Below are positions 1 to 13,400 of a DNA stretch of 64,000 nucleotides, piece by piece (position 1 is the stretch's first letter; every line of letters starts with the position of its first letter). Position numbers and translations under genes: made by a program. The notes under the pieces are model-generated. The model was not told the DNA's origin, did not search any database, and saw nothing but the letters and a program-made list of their open reading frames with translations. The DNA is from Gnetum montanum (taxonomy: Eukaryota; Streptophyta; Gnetopsida; Gnetales; Gnetaceae), in the NCBI GenBank assembly GCA_015680685.1, contig MNCI01022060.1, positions 110,097 through 174,096 of the forward strand. Direction: 5' to 3'.

Positions 1-371
1 ATTCCCCCCTCACTATCATTCTTCCCGGATCTCATGTTTTCAAAAGCATTTGGAGGGCCTGGCAAATTGTACACACTCACATAGACTGGACTAACGTTAA
101 AATCAACCCTACTATCCTCTCTAAAGTGTGTCCGTGGTGGTTACCTCTATCACCCGCTCCCCTTACTATCACAAATGCTAAGGTGGCTACCTCATGGTAT
201 CGAAAAGGTGTCATTTCCTTGAATTGTCTTAGGCTAGCTAGTCGTTGGATTTCAGGGGTCGAATTTAACACTTTGTATGGGGAGTCAGCTGCAATGAAAC
301 ATTATCTTGTTCAGATTTACTCTTTCCTCCATGGTCACTGGCACTTGGATGTTACAGTGCAAAGCCTTTTT
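1..371 (+). pseudogene. LINE-like (non-LTR) ORF2 C-terminal remnant
   Basis: The frame that reads through 126-371 is also open upstream from about position 20, giving roughly 115 codons without a stop. The translation has spaced Trp residues (KSIWRAWQ near the start, then IDWTN and CPWWLPLSP) that recall the Cys/Trp-rich tail following reverse transcriptase in plant LINEs. Its base composition is clearly richer in G+C than the AT-rich DNA after position 375. It is cut by the window edge on the left and by an undetermined base at 372. The family call rests on pattern resemblance only. It could instead be a fragment of another coding sequence. Confidence 0.33.
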
Positions 372-1089
372 NATTAAGTTTATAATGTTAAAATTTTAAC
401 TAAAAATTTTCACATATATTTTATTTTAAATAAATATAATATCACATCAAAAAATTATACAATGATGAAGATATGATCTAATCATTGACTATCATTCATT
501 CTAGTAAAAATTTAGGATTTAGAAAATCTATCAATTTATATAGCTAATTTATCCCAAACTAAAATAGATATTGAACTAAAATTTTTATACAAAGCCAATT
601 CTTATAGCTTTCTAATAAATCTATAATCACTAAAAAATGTTGTGAAATTACTTAGATATGATCAAAATATTAAATATCCCAAATTCTAACTATTGAACTT
701 CAAAAATCAGGTATATAATGATGAATGATGTTGATAAATGTTGATGACTTAATGAATTAATAATGAATTAGTCAAATTCTCACTAAAATTATATCTATAA
801 TTCCATGATACAAATTTCTAATATATGCTTTGAATATATATATATATATATGACAAGTGGATCAAAGTTTACTGAAAATAACCATATATAGCCCAAATCA
901 CAAAAAGCCTACATATATATATATATATATATATATGGATTGGGGCCATAATAACATTATAACTATCGATAAATTTGAATATTTTTTCTATTTTTTTACA
1001 ATAAGTTCCTATTATATAATAAAAATATAATATTATAATTTATATTCTAAAAAGCTATCAATCCCTCCTTAGAGTGGAAGACAATATTT
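372..1089. other. AT-rich spacer, no gene seen
   Basis: No coding signal in either strand. It begins with a single N at 372 and holds two (TA)n runs. It may include the 3' LTR or 3' untranslated part of the copia remnant that follows, but I cannot define a boundary. Confidence 0.6.
834..936. repeat. two (TA)n microsatellites
   Basis: Alternating TA runs at about 834-851 and 911-936, separated by about 60 bases of ordinary sequence. Confidence 0.9.
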
Positions 1090-2392
1090 AGTTTTCATCT
1101 TTTATATCTCCTTTCTTTGTCATGCTCTAAATTTCTATATATTCATTGAGGTGCTTGATCTTATAAGAAAAAAGATTTTTTATGATGCATATAGTCTTGG
1201 AATAGTTAAAATGTTGTTGTATTATCATAATAAAATTTTTTAGGAAGATCAACTTTAACTTCTAAGTATGAGAGATTTGTTTAGCAAGAGTATGTGTTGG
1301 AGGCATTTGACCATGGCAATAAATTCTGCTTCACAAGTGGATAAGCATATGGATGATTTTTTCTTTGATTTTCACTATATTGGATTTTTTTCATGCATAA
1401 TAAGAGCTCCTAATGTGGAATTTATATCATCATTATCTCCTACTAAGTTAGCATCTAAATATGCATGGAGACTATTATCTCGTTTACTAAATTGGATCCC
1501 AAAGTTGCAAGTTCCTTTTAGATACTTGAGGTGATTAAGAAGTGCTTACATGTAAGATTATCTTGGCTCTTGCATGAATCTAGATAAGTATTATGTTGCA
1601 TATTCTAAATCTAGTATGGTGTAGTAGAGAAATTAAAATGATAAAATCATGATTCTCTACATAGTTACATATATGAAAGGAGTCTTTTCTTTATTGATTA
1701 ACATTAAATTGTAGGGAAAAGGACTACTGATTAGACTATTATTCTTTATATTGAATTCTTCAATGATGGAATTTTTATATTTGGTTCAATGAATCTTCAT
1801 TTTATCCATATCTAGGTTAACTTTAATTCCTAGGAAGTATTTGAGTTCTCCAAGGTCCTTCATTTCAAATTCATTTTTCATGTTGCTCTTGAAATATTCT
1901 AGTAGTCTTTTATTAGTGGAAATAAAGATAATGTCATCTACATATAGTGATATGATGATGAGTTCATCTTCTTACTTCCTGAAATATGGTATTGGTTCAA
2001 ACATGAAATTTTCAAATTTTTTTCTAGTGAGATAGTCATTAATTCTTTAGAACTAGGCCTTAGGTACTTGCTTTAGGTCATATAGAGCTTTATTGAGTTT
2101 GCATACTTTGTTCTCTTTTTCTTTAATAACATAACCTTCAAAATGGTAGATGTATACTTCTTATTTGATGTATCCATTTAGGAATGTTAAGTTGACATTC
2201 ATTCATTAAACCTTTAGATCTTTATGTGTTGTTATGAAGAGAATGAGCTTGAAGGTTTCAAATCTAGCCACCAGTGCAAAGATTTCTTCATAGTTAATGT
2301 ATTTACTTTGTTTGAATCCTCTTGATACAAGTCTTACTTTGTGTATTGTGACTTATCCTTTCTCATTATACTTTGATTTATATAGTCACTTT
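1090..2392 (-). pseudogene. Ty1/copia reverse transcriptase-RNase H remnant
   Basis: Read on the minus strand from 2392 downward the frames give the typical copia order. First comes LYKSKYNEKG and HKVRLVSRGFKQ, then FLNGYI, then LNKALYDLKQ, then the catalytic YVDDII box at 1930-1944, followed by FEMKDLGELKYFLGI. RNase H follows from about 1560 down: YLKGT, the active-site region YLDANLVGDNDD, KSKKKSS and TCEAEFIAM, and a tail with DNT and HHKKS down to about 1090. Several stops break the frame, including one at the Trp codon next to 2392. The upstream half (gag, protease, integrase) is missing because the Tat LTR starts at 2393. YVDD is intact, but the copy cannot be functional. Confidence 0.85.
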
Positions 2393-3400
2393 TGAAACAC
2401 CATAAAACTTTTCATGATATGACCAATTTTCATCTTGTAGCTTTCACCCCATAAAACTCAAGGAAAAAGTTTGTTCTAAATGTGAAGATTGTATTCCATG
2501 GGGGGAAATCTCACATATTTCATACTTTTGGGGCTGAAAAAATGCCTCATAAGTGTTCAAAGCCTCATTTCCCATGTGAAAAAAGTTAGCTAGTATCTAT
2601 ATTTGGGCTTTGGAGGGTCGAAAATGCCTTTTGGAAAGCCAAAAATGGAAATTTGATGGGTTTTATGGGAGGTATATAATTTTCTACATTTGAAATATCT
2701 ATAGGGGGTAAATCTCACCTAACCCCAATGTGGAGGGATGGATATTTCACCCTCAACATGGAAACTATCCCCCCTTAGCATGGAAGTTTCCCTCAACATG
2801 GAGGCTCCATCCCTAGTGTGGAAACTGCATGTCTCCAATGTGGAAATCACAAAAGGAAAATTTCATCACTCTATGCACTCCAATGTTGATCAACCACTTC
2901 AACAAGCATGATAGAAGGCTTAGCTTGGAAGATTTGTCTCCAATGTATAATGTGTGCCTCCATTACTATTTATAGTAAATAGAATGGCCATGGTGGTTAT
3001 GCACTAACTATACATAGTAACCCACCAAACTTGCACACCAATCTCCCTTATACAACGTAGAAATTTGTAGCAATTTGATAGCAAATTTGTAGCAATTTTG
3101 CAACCAAATCACAACTATTTTGTAGCACCATTCATGGACTAAAACCTATAAAAGCCACCATCAAATTCCATTTACATGTTTGACATTTTTTTGCAATTAA
3201 ACACTTATTGCAATTCAATACCATTGGCATTTTTTGTAGACTCTTTAACAATTTCAGACTTTTGGCACTTTCACACTTGGGCATTTTTAAGCATTCAAGA
3301 GCCCTTACAATCTCTCATGCTTGCATTCTCTTGAGTCCTAACATGGAAGTATTGTCGCCTTTGCAAATCCCCTGAGACTTGTGGATTTTTGGTGTTAACA
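2393..3400 (+). repeat. 5' LTR of the Tat-like element
   Basis: The left end is defined by the break in the copia frame and by the start of homology with 22368 onward. Homology with the 3' copy is visible up to about 2990. The right end is uncertain (about 3400), because no convincing primer binding site was found. A TATA box at 3147 fits a promoter within the LTR. Confidence 0.65.
3147..3154 (+). promoter_or_regulatory. candidate TATA box in the Tat 5' LTR
   Basis: TATAAAAG in the context CCTATAAAAGCC, about 750 bases into the LTR and in the same orientation as the element. A weaker TATTTATA at 2967-2974 is conserved in the 3' LTR at 22912-22919. Confidence 0.5.
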
Positions 3401-4638
3401 CTACATTTTTAGGATTCACAACCCCTAGTGTGGAGCAATCTAGTAGCCAAAATTTCCACTTTTCTTACCCCCTAGTAATAACCTAAATTGAAAATCTAAA
3501 ATTTATAGTAGAGGAGGTTCAAAAGCATTAGGAGTGGCTTAGTACCTGGATTATGGAGCAAATCACATTAGCTTCAATGGGCTTTGAACTCCACTTTTAG
3601 TGAATCCTCCTTTGCTCTCTCACAAGCACATATTTATACACATTCCTCAAACTCATTCTTTATTCTATTTAAATAAAGTTTAAGGTTTCTAGTTTTGTTC
3701 ACAATCTACATTTACTTTCATTTTTCTAGATCTATAATCTTTTACATTTATTTTACAATCTCATTTGCCCTAGTTGAAGTCCCTGGGTGATTTTCTCAAC
3801 TATCCAAGGTACCTCAAATTTCATTTTTTAGAGGACTTGAGGATTTGAGATTGAGGTTGGTGCACCAGATCTATCAATTTTCTCGCAATTAATTTTTCCT
3901 ATTGCAATAGTTTTCTAGCACTAGAAGGATGGCATGAACCTCCACCTGATTTCTATGACTAGATCTATCTCCCCCATAGCTAATGTTGCAAGTTGAAAAC
4001 CTTTTTTTCTAATTTTTTGCAATCAAAACTTTGAAGAATGAATGGTAATATTTCCCTCTTATAGCCAAAACTACAACATGAAAGTTGCAGGTGGTTAGGT
4101 GTTGGCTTTTCATAGAAACTTTTGTGAGATTTTTATCCTAAATCCAACATTAAAAACTTTTCCATTTTTCTCTTTTTGATACCAATTTTTGCCAGTTTCT
4201 AAAGTTGGTGATGCAACCCTTTTGAAAACCATCAAAATTCTAGAAGGTTCCTCCCATTTTTCCAAGCTAAGAAAATTGACAACTTGCCAAAATCAACCTT
4301 GGTGAAAAAACACCAATTTTTCAGCCTTTTCCCCTTCATTAAAATTGGATTAGAAAGGTGTGAGATTATCCCCATCTCACCCATTTTCTTTTCCCCCTTG
4401 CCATACCTAGTGTAGAGGTAGTTGGGAGGCTAGTATGGATGAGGCTTAACACCAACATTCCTGATTTTCTATTTTTGGTAAAAGGGTAAACCTCCATTAC
4501 CCCCACTTGCTAATTATAGAAAGTGCTCCATTTTTAGCCATTTTTACTTCCTTTGACCATTTTTGAATTCTCGTTGTTGGGATTTATCTCTAGTTTTTCC
4601 TTTTATAGCCTATTTTAGGCCATTTTAACACTAAAACT
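3401..4638 (+). other. leader region of the Tat-like element
   Basis: No open frame or known domain. This is the expected untranslated leader between LTR and gag. Confidence 0.4.
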
Positions 4639-6690
4639 ATGTCTTTCCAGTAGTCCACCAAGTTGCTTCTCATATTCACTGGCAAAGATCCTAGCCAACA
4701 AGCCATGAGGATCTATGACCTCAAAGACCTTGCTATCATTGAATGTAGGTATTCTTTGAAGGTCAACAGAAAAACATTTGTTCCAAAACATAGGCTAGCA
4801 TGTTGATTCCATGCTTGGAAGTAGAAGCCAAAATGGAATTTGAACTCATCCACTGTAATGATAAGGAGTACATCCCTTTTCCCTATGACCAAATACCTCT
4901 AATCGATATCTATATAGGTATCCTAGTCCAATTGATTAACATGGAGAAAGAAGATGACAAGCATAGCTCAAAGTATAAATAGAAAGAGAAGGATGAATTT
5001 AGGATAGAATCTAAGCCTAAGAATATCTTGGGAGGATTGTTTTAATAAGAAAATCCCAAGGTCACCAAGGCTTTCTCTCATGCCTTTGTTTTCTCCATGG
5101 GCATGGTACTACCATCTTCCACTCCATCCTATCCTATCATGGCTGACCCCACATAGGCCATAGCCATGCATCGAACTCAATTGTTACAACAAACCATGAC
5201 CTATAGCCCATCAGTGCCTTTTGCCACATAGCCTCAATCTGTGCAATCATCTATGGTGGTTTTCACCACCTGAAACCAAATAACTTTCCATGCAAGGTCC
5301 ACAATGAAACCCCAGGCAACTTAGGGGTCACAAACCCCATTTATTCCATTTATGCCTCAAGTATTGGCACAAACATCCTTTTCCTTGTTTGGCCCACAAG
5401 CGATAACCATACCAAAACCATTCCCTTATATATTACAATCCATAGTAACACCACAAGCCTTACAACAAATACCACAACCATATGTGTAATCCCCATAGCC
5501 AACTAGGCCATTGCAGGGACGAGATCAATCCTTTTAGACGATCTAGGACCTAATAGAGTAGTTAAAGATGCTTAAAGCCTCTACTTTCCAAAGTGTTAAG
5601 ATTATGAACTTCTACCAAGATGATTCCATCAATTTTGTGGTCCCACTCTTGATGCTTCCCCTTAGTGTCCTTATTTCCTAGTTCAACAAATACAATGAAG
5701 AAGTTGATCCCAATGCTCACCTTATAATCTTTAGATCCAAAAGCTTACTCTTGTAGCTATGGCCTCATACTATCATGAGGAGTTTTTCTATGTTCTTGAC
5801 TAGGAAAGCACTTGATTGGTACCATGCCTTACCTAGAGGATCCATATCCTCTCTGGAGGACTTGGTAGCCTAGTTTGTGAACCACTTCAGGTATAAATTA
5901 AAGCTCAATACCATGCTTTTCAAAGGTCTTAGATGCTTCCAATCTAATCCAACCACAAAATTAGTTGATGCAGGTCTATAAAGACCCATTGAATGCTAAT
6001 GATAGCCATTATGTTATTTTATCATTCAACATAGATGATGATTGGAAACTCACAAGAGAACCATTTGTGATCCAAGTACCCCCTTACAACAAAGAGGCTA
6101 TTTCATCTTCCACTAGCTCAAGACCCACCTTTGTTATTAGAGTACCATCACAAATGCCTTTGAGGAAACCTTTTCTCATCAAGGTACCCAGCTTAACATA
6201 ACCCAACTAGTCATAGCCTAAGAAACTAACATGATCACACAATCACTTAATATGGTGGAAAATGCTACTACATCTTCCTCACAAGTAATGAATAACAACT
6301 AGAAAACCTTAACCAAGCAAAGGAGGAAGCATAAACAAAATCCTAGCAACAAGGGTTATAAGCAAATAGAGGCACAAAAGGAAGTGAGCCCACCAAATCT
6401 CTTTTCCCTATTAGCTATACCCATGACCTCCTCTGCTCAACCCATTCAAACCAATAAGCCATAGTAGGATACCAAAATCCATAACTAGAAGAATAAGGAA
6501 AAGGCCCAATAGCAACAACCTAAGGCCAAATTTTGCATTTTGAGGCACATGAAGGATGTGAAGCACAATTGGGTGAAACTCCCATAACCAACAATAAAAA
6601 ATTTCTCAGTGTGATGAATGAAGGATGTGAAGCACAATTGGGGTGAAACTTCCATAACCAATAATAAAAAATTTCTCAGTGTGATGAATC
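4639..6690 (+). pseudogene. Tat-like gag
   Basis: A frame opens with ATG at 4639 and is broken after four codons and repeatedly later. The retrotransposon gag core lies at about 5570-5950. The diagnostic stretch reads DPNAHLIIF, then LWPHTI, then RKALDWYHALPRGSISS and LEDL, matching the usual DP-x-H-L ... A-x-x-W-(Y/F) ... SI-x-(S)-(W/L)-(E)-x-L gag pattern. A Pro-rich, Gln-rich tract precedes the core (about 5100-5520). After it come basic residues and a poor zinc-knuckle remnant near 6535-6590. At least five in-frame stops are present, several at positions that are Gln or Trp in related proteins. The same gag type recurs at 38705-39630. Confidence 0.7.
6551..6689 (+). repeat. tandem duplication of a 69-70 bp unit
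   Basis: 6551-6619 and 6620-6689 are adjacent copies differing by one extra G and two C/T changes. The unit covers the end of the gag frame. The near identity shows that the duplication is much younger than the element's decay. Confidence 0.9.
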
Positions 6691-7949
6691 AGGTGAGGTA
6701 ATTCCTTAAGTAAAAGAATACAACTTTGAGCTTGTATGACTTGATCATGACTTCTGCCACACATTGAGAGGCACTAGTTAAAACTTGATTTCCACATCCA
6801 TTAGTGAACATCCATGCTAATGAGAAAGCTATAGCATCTAAAAATGTTAGTACTTGGAACATCGATAGGTCATTAGGCATATAGCCTAGCCTTGAGTCTG
6901 TGGGAGGGCCATGTTGGAGAAAATGGAAATGGGACACCTTAAATAGTCTGGTCGATTAGATAGGGACTTATGTGCTATCTAATAACTATTTTTGAATCGT
7001 TTTTTTAGATCGTCACATGTAGAAGTTGAAACAAGTAGGAGAATAACATGTATAACAATGGGAGTGCATTAACATGAGTGTCTTAATGCATATTGACAAT
7101 AGAAATAAAAAAAGTACACTAACAATTTGAAATATAGGCTGTAGAAAAAATGAAATGAGAATTTAGGTGAGAAAATGTGCCACCCCAAGATTAGGGGAGT
7201 GTGAATTTTGATTAAATGATGTGTACAACTAGTACACAGTGTCAGACAAGCATAGCAGGGTAGTAAGGCAGTATGGTCATAGTCCCTGAGATGTTATGGA
7301 TGCAATGCTGATAGATGCAAAGGAGCTAAAGCTTGCTGGACTGATAGTTGTCACACTGTGTAGGTGCAGGGTGCAGGTGTCATGCTCAAGTGCAGGAGTG
7401 AGGCCAATGTTAGGAATGCTCTAATGCTAAGATTTTTCAATCATCAACCTTTTTCTTGCTAATCTTCTACCAAAGCCAACTGTAAAAGCCAACCCTTAGA
7501 ATGCTGATTATTGGGGTATTTATAGAGCTAAGGTTGATGGAAGATGTAGATTATATGCCACATGTCCTGGGCCCTGCATAACACGAATGTGAATGTGTCA
7601 TGCTAATGTGCTATGCTCAATGGTGCTATGCTCTATAGGATAGGAAGAGGGGCTGGAAATCTGCCAAACTGTGACCATATTGCCCAAAACACATGTGCCA
7701 AATTCTAAAGGACTACAATGTACCTACAAAAATGCCAAAAAAAAGGAACTTGGAGCCTATGCTTTGAGACTATGTCTTCCCTCCTCTTCCAAGTAGGGTC
7801 ACTCATAGGAACAACTTTGGGGATTAACAAGATGTGCAGAAACAAAGTAAACTACTAGTCTTGGCTACCAGAGAGATGCCAAAGTTGAAATGATAGTTGA
7901 TGTTGATTTTTTGGAGATTTTTGAGGCATTTGGAGGTGTTTTCCAGGTT

Positions 7950-8830
7950 TTACATTGTCTACGCTGCCTAGCATGATGAAGTGTAGTATGAACATTTAGA
8001 AAAATTTTGCGGTTTTTGCCTACTACATTGTCTACATTGCACAACATAGTAGAGCGTAGCACCCATTTTTCCAGTGAATTTTGTCAAAATTAAAAATTCC
8101 ACTCTAGGATTTAGTAGGACAAGTAATTTTAGTAGTCATAAAATGCCTCTTCCATGTCAGAATAGCTTGCTACCTCCTTGTTCCATACTTAGAAAATTTT
8201 TGACATTGGAACATCTATTACACTATCCACATTATGTAGCGTAGTAAAGTGTAACAGAAATTTTTGGATGAATTTTGACAAAACTTGCAATGTTTCTCCA
8301 TGGCACACTAATCACACTCCAAGGATGAAGTAGGACAGGTAGCCTCAAAAGTCAAAAAATTACCAACTGGAGCTTCCTTGTCTAGTCCAATACATAGAAA
8401 AATTTGAGTCTCGAAACTAATGCTACGCTCTCTACACTATGTAGCGTACTAGAGCATAATGGGCCCAAAAGATAGAAAATTTGCCAAATTATTTCATCCA
8501 TCCTAAGCATTTTTGACAACTCCTAGCTTGGCATTTGGGTGGGCTAGCAATTGGAACATGTGTCAAGATAGCTAATCTAAAGAGCATAGCAAGCTTGACA
8601 GCTCGGTAGATAGAAAATTTTCCAAACTATTTAGTCCATCCACAGTACCCTTTTGACTGCTTTTGACTTGACATTTGTGCAAACTAGCCTTGGAAGCATG
8701 TGCTACACTAGCTATGCTTGGAAGCATAGCATACATAGAAAAATGTTTCAAACATCAGGACTTCCAGTCTACTACACTATCTACACTGCTTAGCAAGACA
8801 CCAGACTTAGAGAAATTTTTTCTAAGTTTC
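7950..8830 (+). repeat. degenerate repeats between gag and protease
   Basis: A motif like CTACACTATCTACACTATGT followed by a GTAG-rich stretch and a run such as AGAAAAATTTT recurs near 7960, 8030, 8222, 8430 and 8770, with weaker copies near 8580 and 8720. Spacing is mostly 150-210 bases. The block has no coding frame. Its last unit (about 8735-8890) is homologous to 39625-39790 in another Tat fragment, so the block belongs to the family. Confidence 0.55.
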
Positions 8831-8929
8831 AACACTTGAAAAATCTTATGTTGAGTCACTAGAGCCCGAAATTAGTGGTGTTTCAAAATCCATCCATGTA
8901 GTTCTATCCCCTCCATCACCAAGGGAGGA

Positions 8930-9250
8930 AAAGTTAATACCCTTAGTATTTTGTGATAGTGAAATCAAGGTTAATTTGCAAAATGATGAATTAACTAGTG
9001 CTCCTCTATTCATAACCACACATGTAGGGAAATTTAAAGTGCATTAGATGCATGTTGATGATGGAGCCACAACAAATGTCATCCCATGCATCATCATTGA
9101 ATGTTGTGCTTGACCAAGAAAATACAACCTACAACAACCAGAACTTTGAAATCCTTCAATGCTTCAAGGGTTGCTATCAAGAGGTCTATCTCCTTGGACT
9201 TTTTGATAGGGAAGCAATTCCTCACAACCATTAATTTCTTGGTGATTGAG
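8930..9250 (+). pseudogene. Tat-like aspartic protease remnant
   Basis: The plus frame gives IPLVFCDSEIKVN, then ITTHVGKFKVH, a stop, then MHVDDGATTNVIP. This corresponds to the retropepsin active-site loop (usually I-D-(S/G)-G-A-(S/T)-x-N-(V/I)-(L/I)-P). The Ser after the catalytic Asp is replaced by Asp. The frame stops soon after. It follows gag by more than 2 kb, so a long spacer separates the two. Confidence 0.6.
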
Positions 9251-9914
9251 GAGACACTAGGGTTCAAACTTATTCTATGAAGGTCATGGTTGGCTTAATT
9301 ATGGATCATATCCTTACCCATTCATCAAGAAATTCATCTTCCTTATGAGGGAGGTAAAGTCATCATTCACAATGATAGTGCAGTTTTCTTGGCTATAAGT
9401 AATGCGAACAAAGAGAAAGGGTCTAAAGTGAAACTTCAAGAAGATGCTCCAAGCCATGAAATCCATTAATCCAATAGGGGACAAAAATTCAACAATGACA
9501 ACAATAACCAATAGGATGCTTTATGGGATGAACTCCCTTTTAGCAACATTAGTGAAGGTGATGGTGAATATAATGTTGTGTAGAATGGACCTTACTCATT
9601 TCCTAATCTTTCCAAGATTAGGCAGAATCTACATAAGTGAAGTGCACATTAACCCTTCCATGCCCTTGTAACTAGATGTACAGATGGCCATGTAGCCTAA
9701 CCTTTCTTTCCAAACTTGTTATACCTTTTTATGTACTTTTCTTTTACTCTTTATGCATGTAGCTTAATTTTCTACTTTCATTTGCATTTTTACTTATTTA
9801 TTACAACATTTATTTTTCTTTACTTTTACTCATGTTATAAACATAAAAAAATCCTTAAAAATTTTAAAACATAAAATTACCAATATATATATATATAGGT
9901 TTCTCTCTAAAAAA

Positions 9915-10105
9915 GGCTTGCTATGGCCTTAAACTAGCACCAAGGCCCACTATGACCTTAAACTGGCATCATAGTCTGCTAAGACTCTAAATTGGCACCA
10001 TAGTTTTCTAAGACATTAAACTAGAAACATGGCCTACCATGTACTAAAACTAGAAATGTTTATCAAAATAATACAACCTATGTGCACCATGGCTTAAAAC
10101 TGGTA
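9915..10105 (+). repeat. ~29-bp tandem repeat, about six units
   Basis: Units of about 29 bases share a core like TATGACCTTAAACT(A/G)GCA. Related single or double copies occur near 18750-18790, 19055-19115 and 22240-22300, close to the edges of the non-pol block and of the 3' LTR. Confidence 0.65.
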
Positions 10106-10409
10106 ATCATCCCTTTGATAATATTTTTGATTAGCCTATTATTTCCTCGCTTAGCTATTTAACTCTATAGAAAAAATTGTCAACATAGCCATTCACAACA
10201 TTTATAATGCTTACTAATATATATATAGCCAAAAATGAAACCAAAACTTTAAATTTAAATTTAAAGTGTCCATAACATAAATAGCCATGGCCACACTGTG
10301 TGGAAAAAATGTCAAAAAATAATAATAAAAGCCATGTATATTATAGTGATGGCTAACAAATAACCATCAATATAAAGACAAAAATATATACCCAACATGC
10401 TAGACTAGG

Positions 10410-13400
10410 CTAATGGAGGCTACTAAGGGGTGTTTGGAGGAGGAAGTGGTGGGTCATTCCCACCCACACCACTGGGAGTGCCAATGTGTCTTGATGTCTA
10501 AAATCATAACTTAAAATGAAAACTAAAACATAAACCTTTGGGAAGTCTAGCTCCATGACTTCTTGAGGTAGATGTGAAAGGCCTTCCTCCAAACGATGGA
10601 GGATATAGTCCTCCATCATGTTGACCCAATTAGAATCCCCAAGATCAATGTTGGATAGGATGCTAGTCTTGTTTATTGTAATCCATGTAGGAGGCTCTAA
10701 AGTAATAGTAGTTGTAGAGGTCTTGCCTACAGTAGTGGTAATTTGAGGAGTAGGGGATTGCTCCATTGTGAGAGTACATTCAAAAAGATGATTAGCACTC
10801 TCTACCTAGATCCTCTAGATGAATAACTCTCTATTATCCTATTCAACTAACTCCTTGTTAAGCCACTTGAGGTAGGCCCCACAATCCACATTGTATTGTC
10901 ACTTGTGAGCCTTTTGTTTCTTACCCCACTCTAGGACCCAAGCATAGTGATATTTTCAATCCTTAACCTTCTAGGAGATGAGGTCCATTTGCATCTACTA
11001 TTCATCCATCTCTTGTAAGAGCACTACTTTTTCCTAAATGGTATGCCAATAGTGGTCCACATGATCTCTTTGGTTTGCAATTTCCTTGAGTTAGCCACTT
11101 GGGCTTCCACAAAGGCCTTGTGGTCATGGGGATCTCTAATCACCTCCTCCTATCATTAAGTCTTCTTCCTTAAGGCCATACAACCTATTCCCATAGGAAT
11201 TCATTGGACCTCTCTAGCTCCCATGAAGTTTTGATACATGGCAATGCTAGATTAGTAGTAGTATTGTATAACTTCAAGGGTACACTAGAGACATTAGAGG
11301 GAACCTTCAACAAGGACTTAATCTCCATGTATCTACTAGGGTTTTATTCCATAGAAGATACTACATAACCATGAACTAGAACCATGAACATAGTGTACAA
11401 CCTAAGATAGCCATAACATAAACATAGCCAAACAACTAAGGCATATAACATAAAATCCTTACCTATCTCAAGTGCAACTTTTTGCAACTAGTCGATGATG
11501 TTCTTAGCCATCCCATGCATGAATTCCACCTTGTCTAGGACCTCTACCCATGGATTCACATGAAAATTAGGAATAGGGGCTTGAATTGGTGGCTCAAGAA
11601 ATATTACAATCATAACAATCATTGAATGGTTAGCATGAAAACCAAAATTAAGTAATAGGATATAACAAGAAGTATGAAGGCATGGGCATATCAAGCTCCT
11701 TCTTTTCTTCTTCTGGAATGATGAAGTGGGATGTACATGGCACTTCCTTCACAAAAAAAGCATCTAGATCATTAATGTCTACCTTAGATTGCTATAGGAG
11801 TGCCTCTTCTACACACCTTTGTTCTTCCTCTATGAAAACTTGGGCTACCAAGCCTTGATGCTTATCTACAACCATAGTACATAGAAAAACAATTAGCATA
11901 AGAAACCATACTATAATAATCACTCTCAAAATAAAATAAAATAGCCAAAACCTAAATGAAGCATACCTATGACTACTTGCTATGATGACCTAAGTTTAAA
12001 CTTAAGCTTCTTCAAGGTGGGTTGGTCTGATGCTAGTGGTGCTTCCTCCATGGGCCTCTTAAGTTTCTCCTTGGCTAATCCTTCAACCATCCTACATCGT
12101 CACTTGGCCTCCAAGATGCTTGCTAGAAATGTAAGAGCCTCCTTGTCATTCATTCTATCAAGGGACTCACAACACCTACCCTCAAGATCCTTGGCGGTAA
12201 TGAACAATGTATCATCCATCCCCTCTAGTGGGTTTTGGACCTACACAATTGGATAAATGTGCATTATATAAGGCCTAGAAATTTGGCTTGGGTCTTGGGC
12301 AATCCATTTTCCTTTCCTCCACACCACCAAAAAATCCACGAAACTCAACAAGTAACCTAGAAAAAATGCAAAGTACATGTGGATTATGATAGAGGTGTGC
12401 TCATGGAGTCTAAGGATCTCATCCTGAAGCCCACTTGCCAAAGCAACCACCTAGTTGAACCTAGTGTCATTTGTCAAGATCCTTTTAAATGTCCAATGCT
12501 ATGTGATGCCTATCACCTTCTTTTATGTTAATAGTTTGGGAAACACATGAGATCTGAACAAAGGATATGATTCCTTTACATTAGGATTCATGATACTATC
12601 CATGGAAATTCTGGAATGGTTCATGTTGGCACCAAGCCATTTCAAAACTTCCTCATGATGGCCCGATTCCTTCCCTATTCTGTTGATAACCTAGTAGAGA
12701 CACCAAACATGTCACAAAAGGGGTTCTCCTCAATGTCCATGTTAACCTTCATGATTAAAATGGTGGTGCTAAAATGGTCCTCCTCCTTGTTAAAGGAGTT
12801 GATGATGTTTAGCATCTTTTCAGCAGGGATGAAAGGGATAAGTGCCATAAACAAATCAAGAAACTATCATGCTAAATGTTTACCTGAATTTACTAAGGTG
12901 ATTGTCCCCTTAGCCACTCCGATGCTAGTATCACCTTAGAAAACTTTAGGATGAGAATATCCTCATGAAATCCTACAAGTGGTAAGGTGACATTAGAAAA
13001 GGTAGAAGGTTTTTCAAGATAGAAACCAATGTTTAGCATCAACATAAGCAAGTTTAACAACTAGTTAAAGTAATAGAACACTTAGAGTTTTCATAACCAT
13101 GAAACATTAGAAGTTGTAGCCTTTATGTTTACCTTTCTTCTTCTTTGATGATGTCGTTTGAGTAGAGATACTAGCTACCAAGGTTTGATCCAAGGAGCTA
13201 TTGGGGGTCCACCCACTAGTTATGTATCATTCTCTAATCCACACACTTCTTATAGAAAAGATTAAATCTACTAGTATATGCATAAAATTCATTTCTTAAT
13301 CATTGAAATGAAATAGCTGTAATTTGGGGGCCCTTGGTGAATTCATCTAGGGCAGTTTAAGCCACTACTAAGGTTTGATCATTAAGGATCAAGCCTTGAT

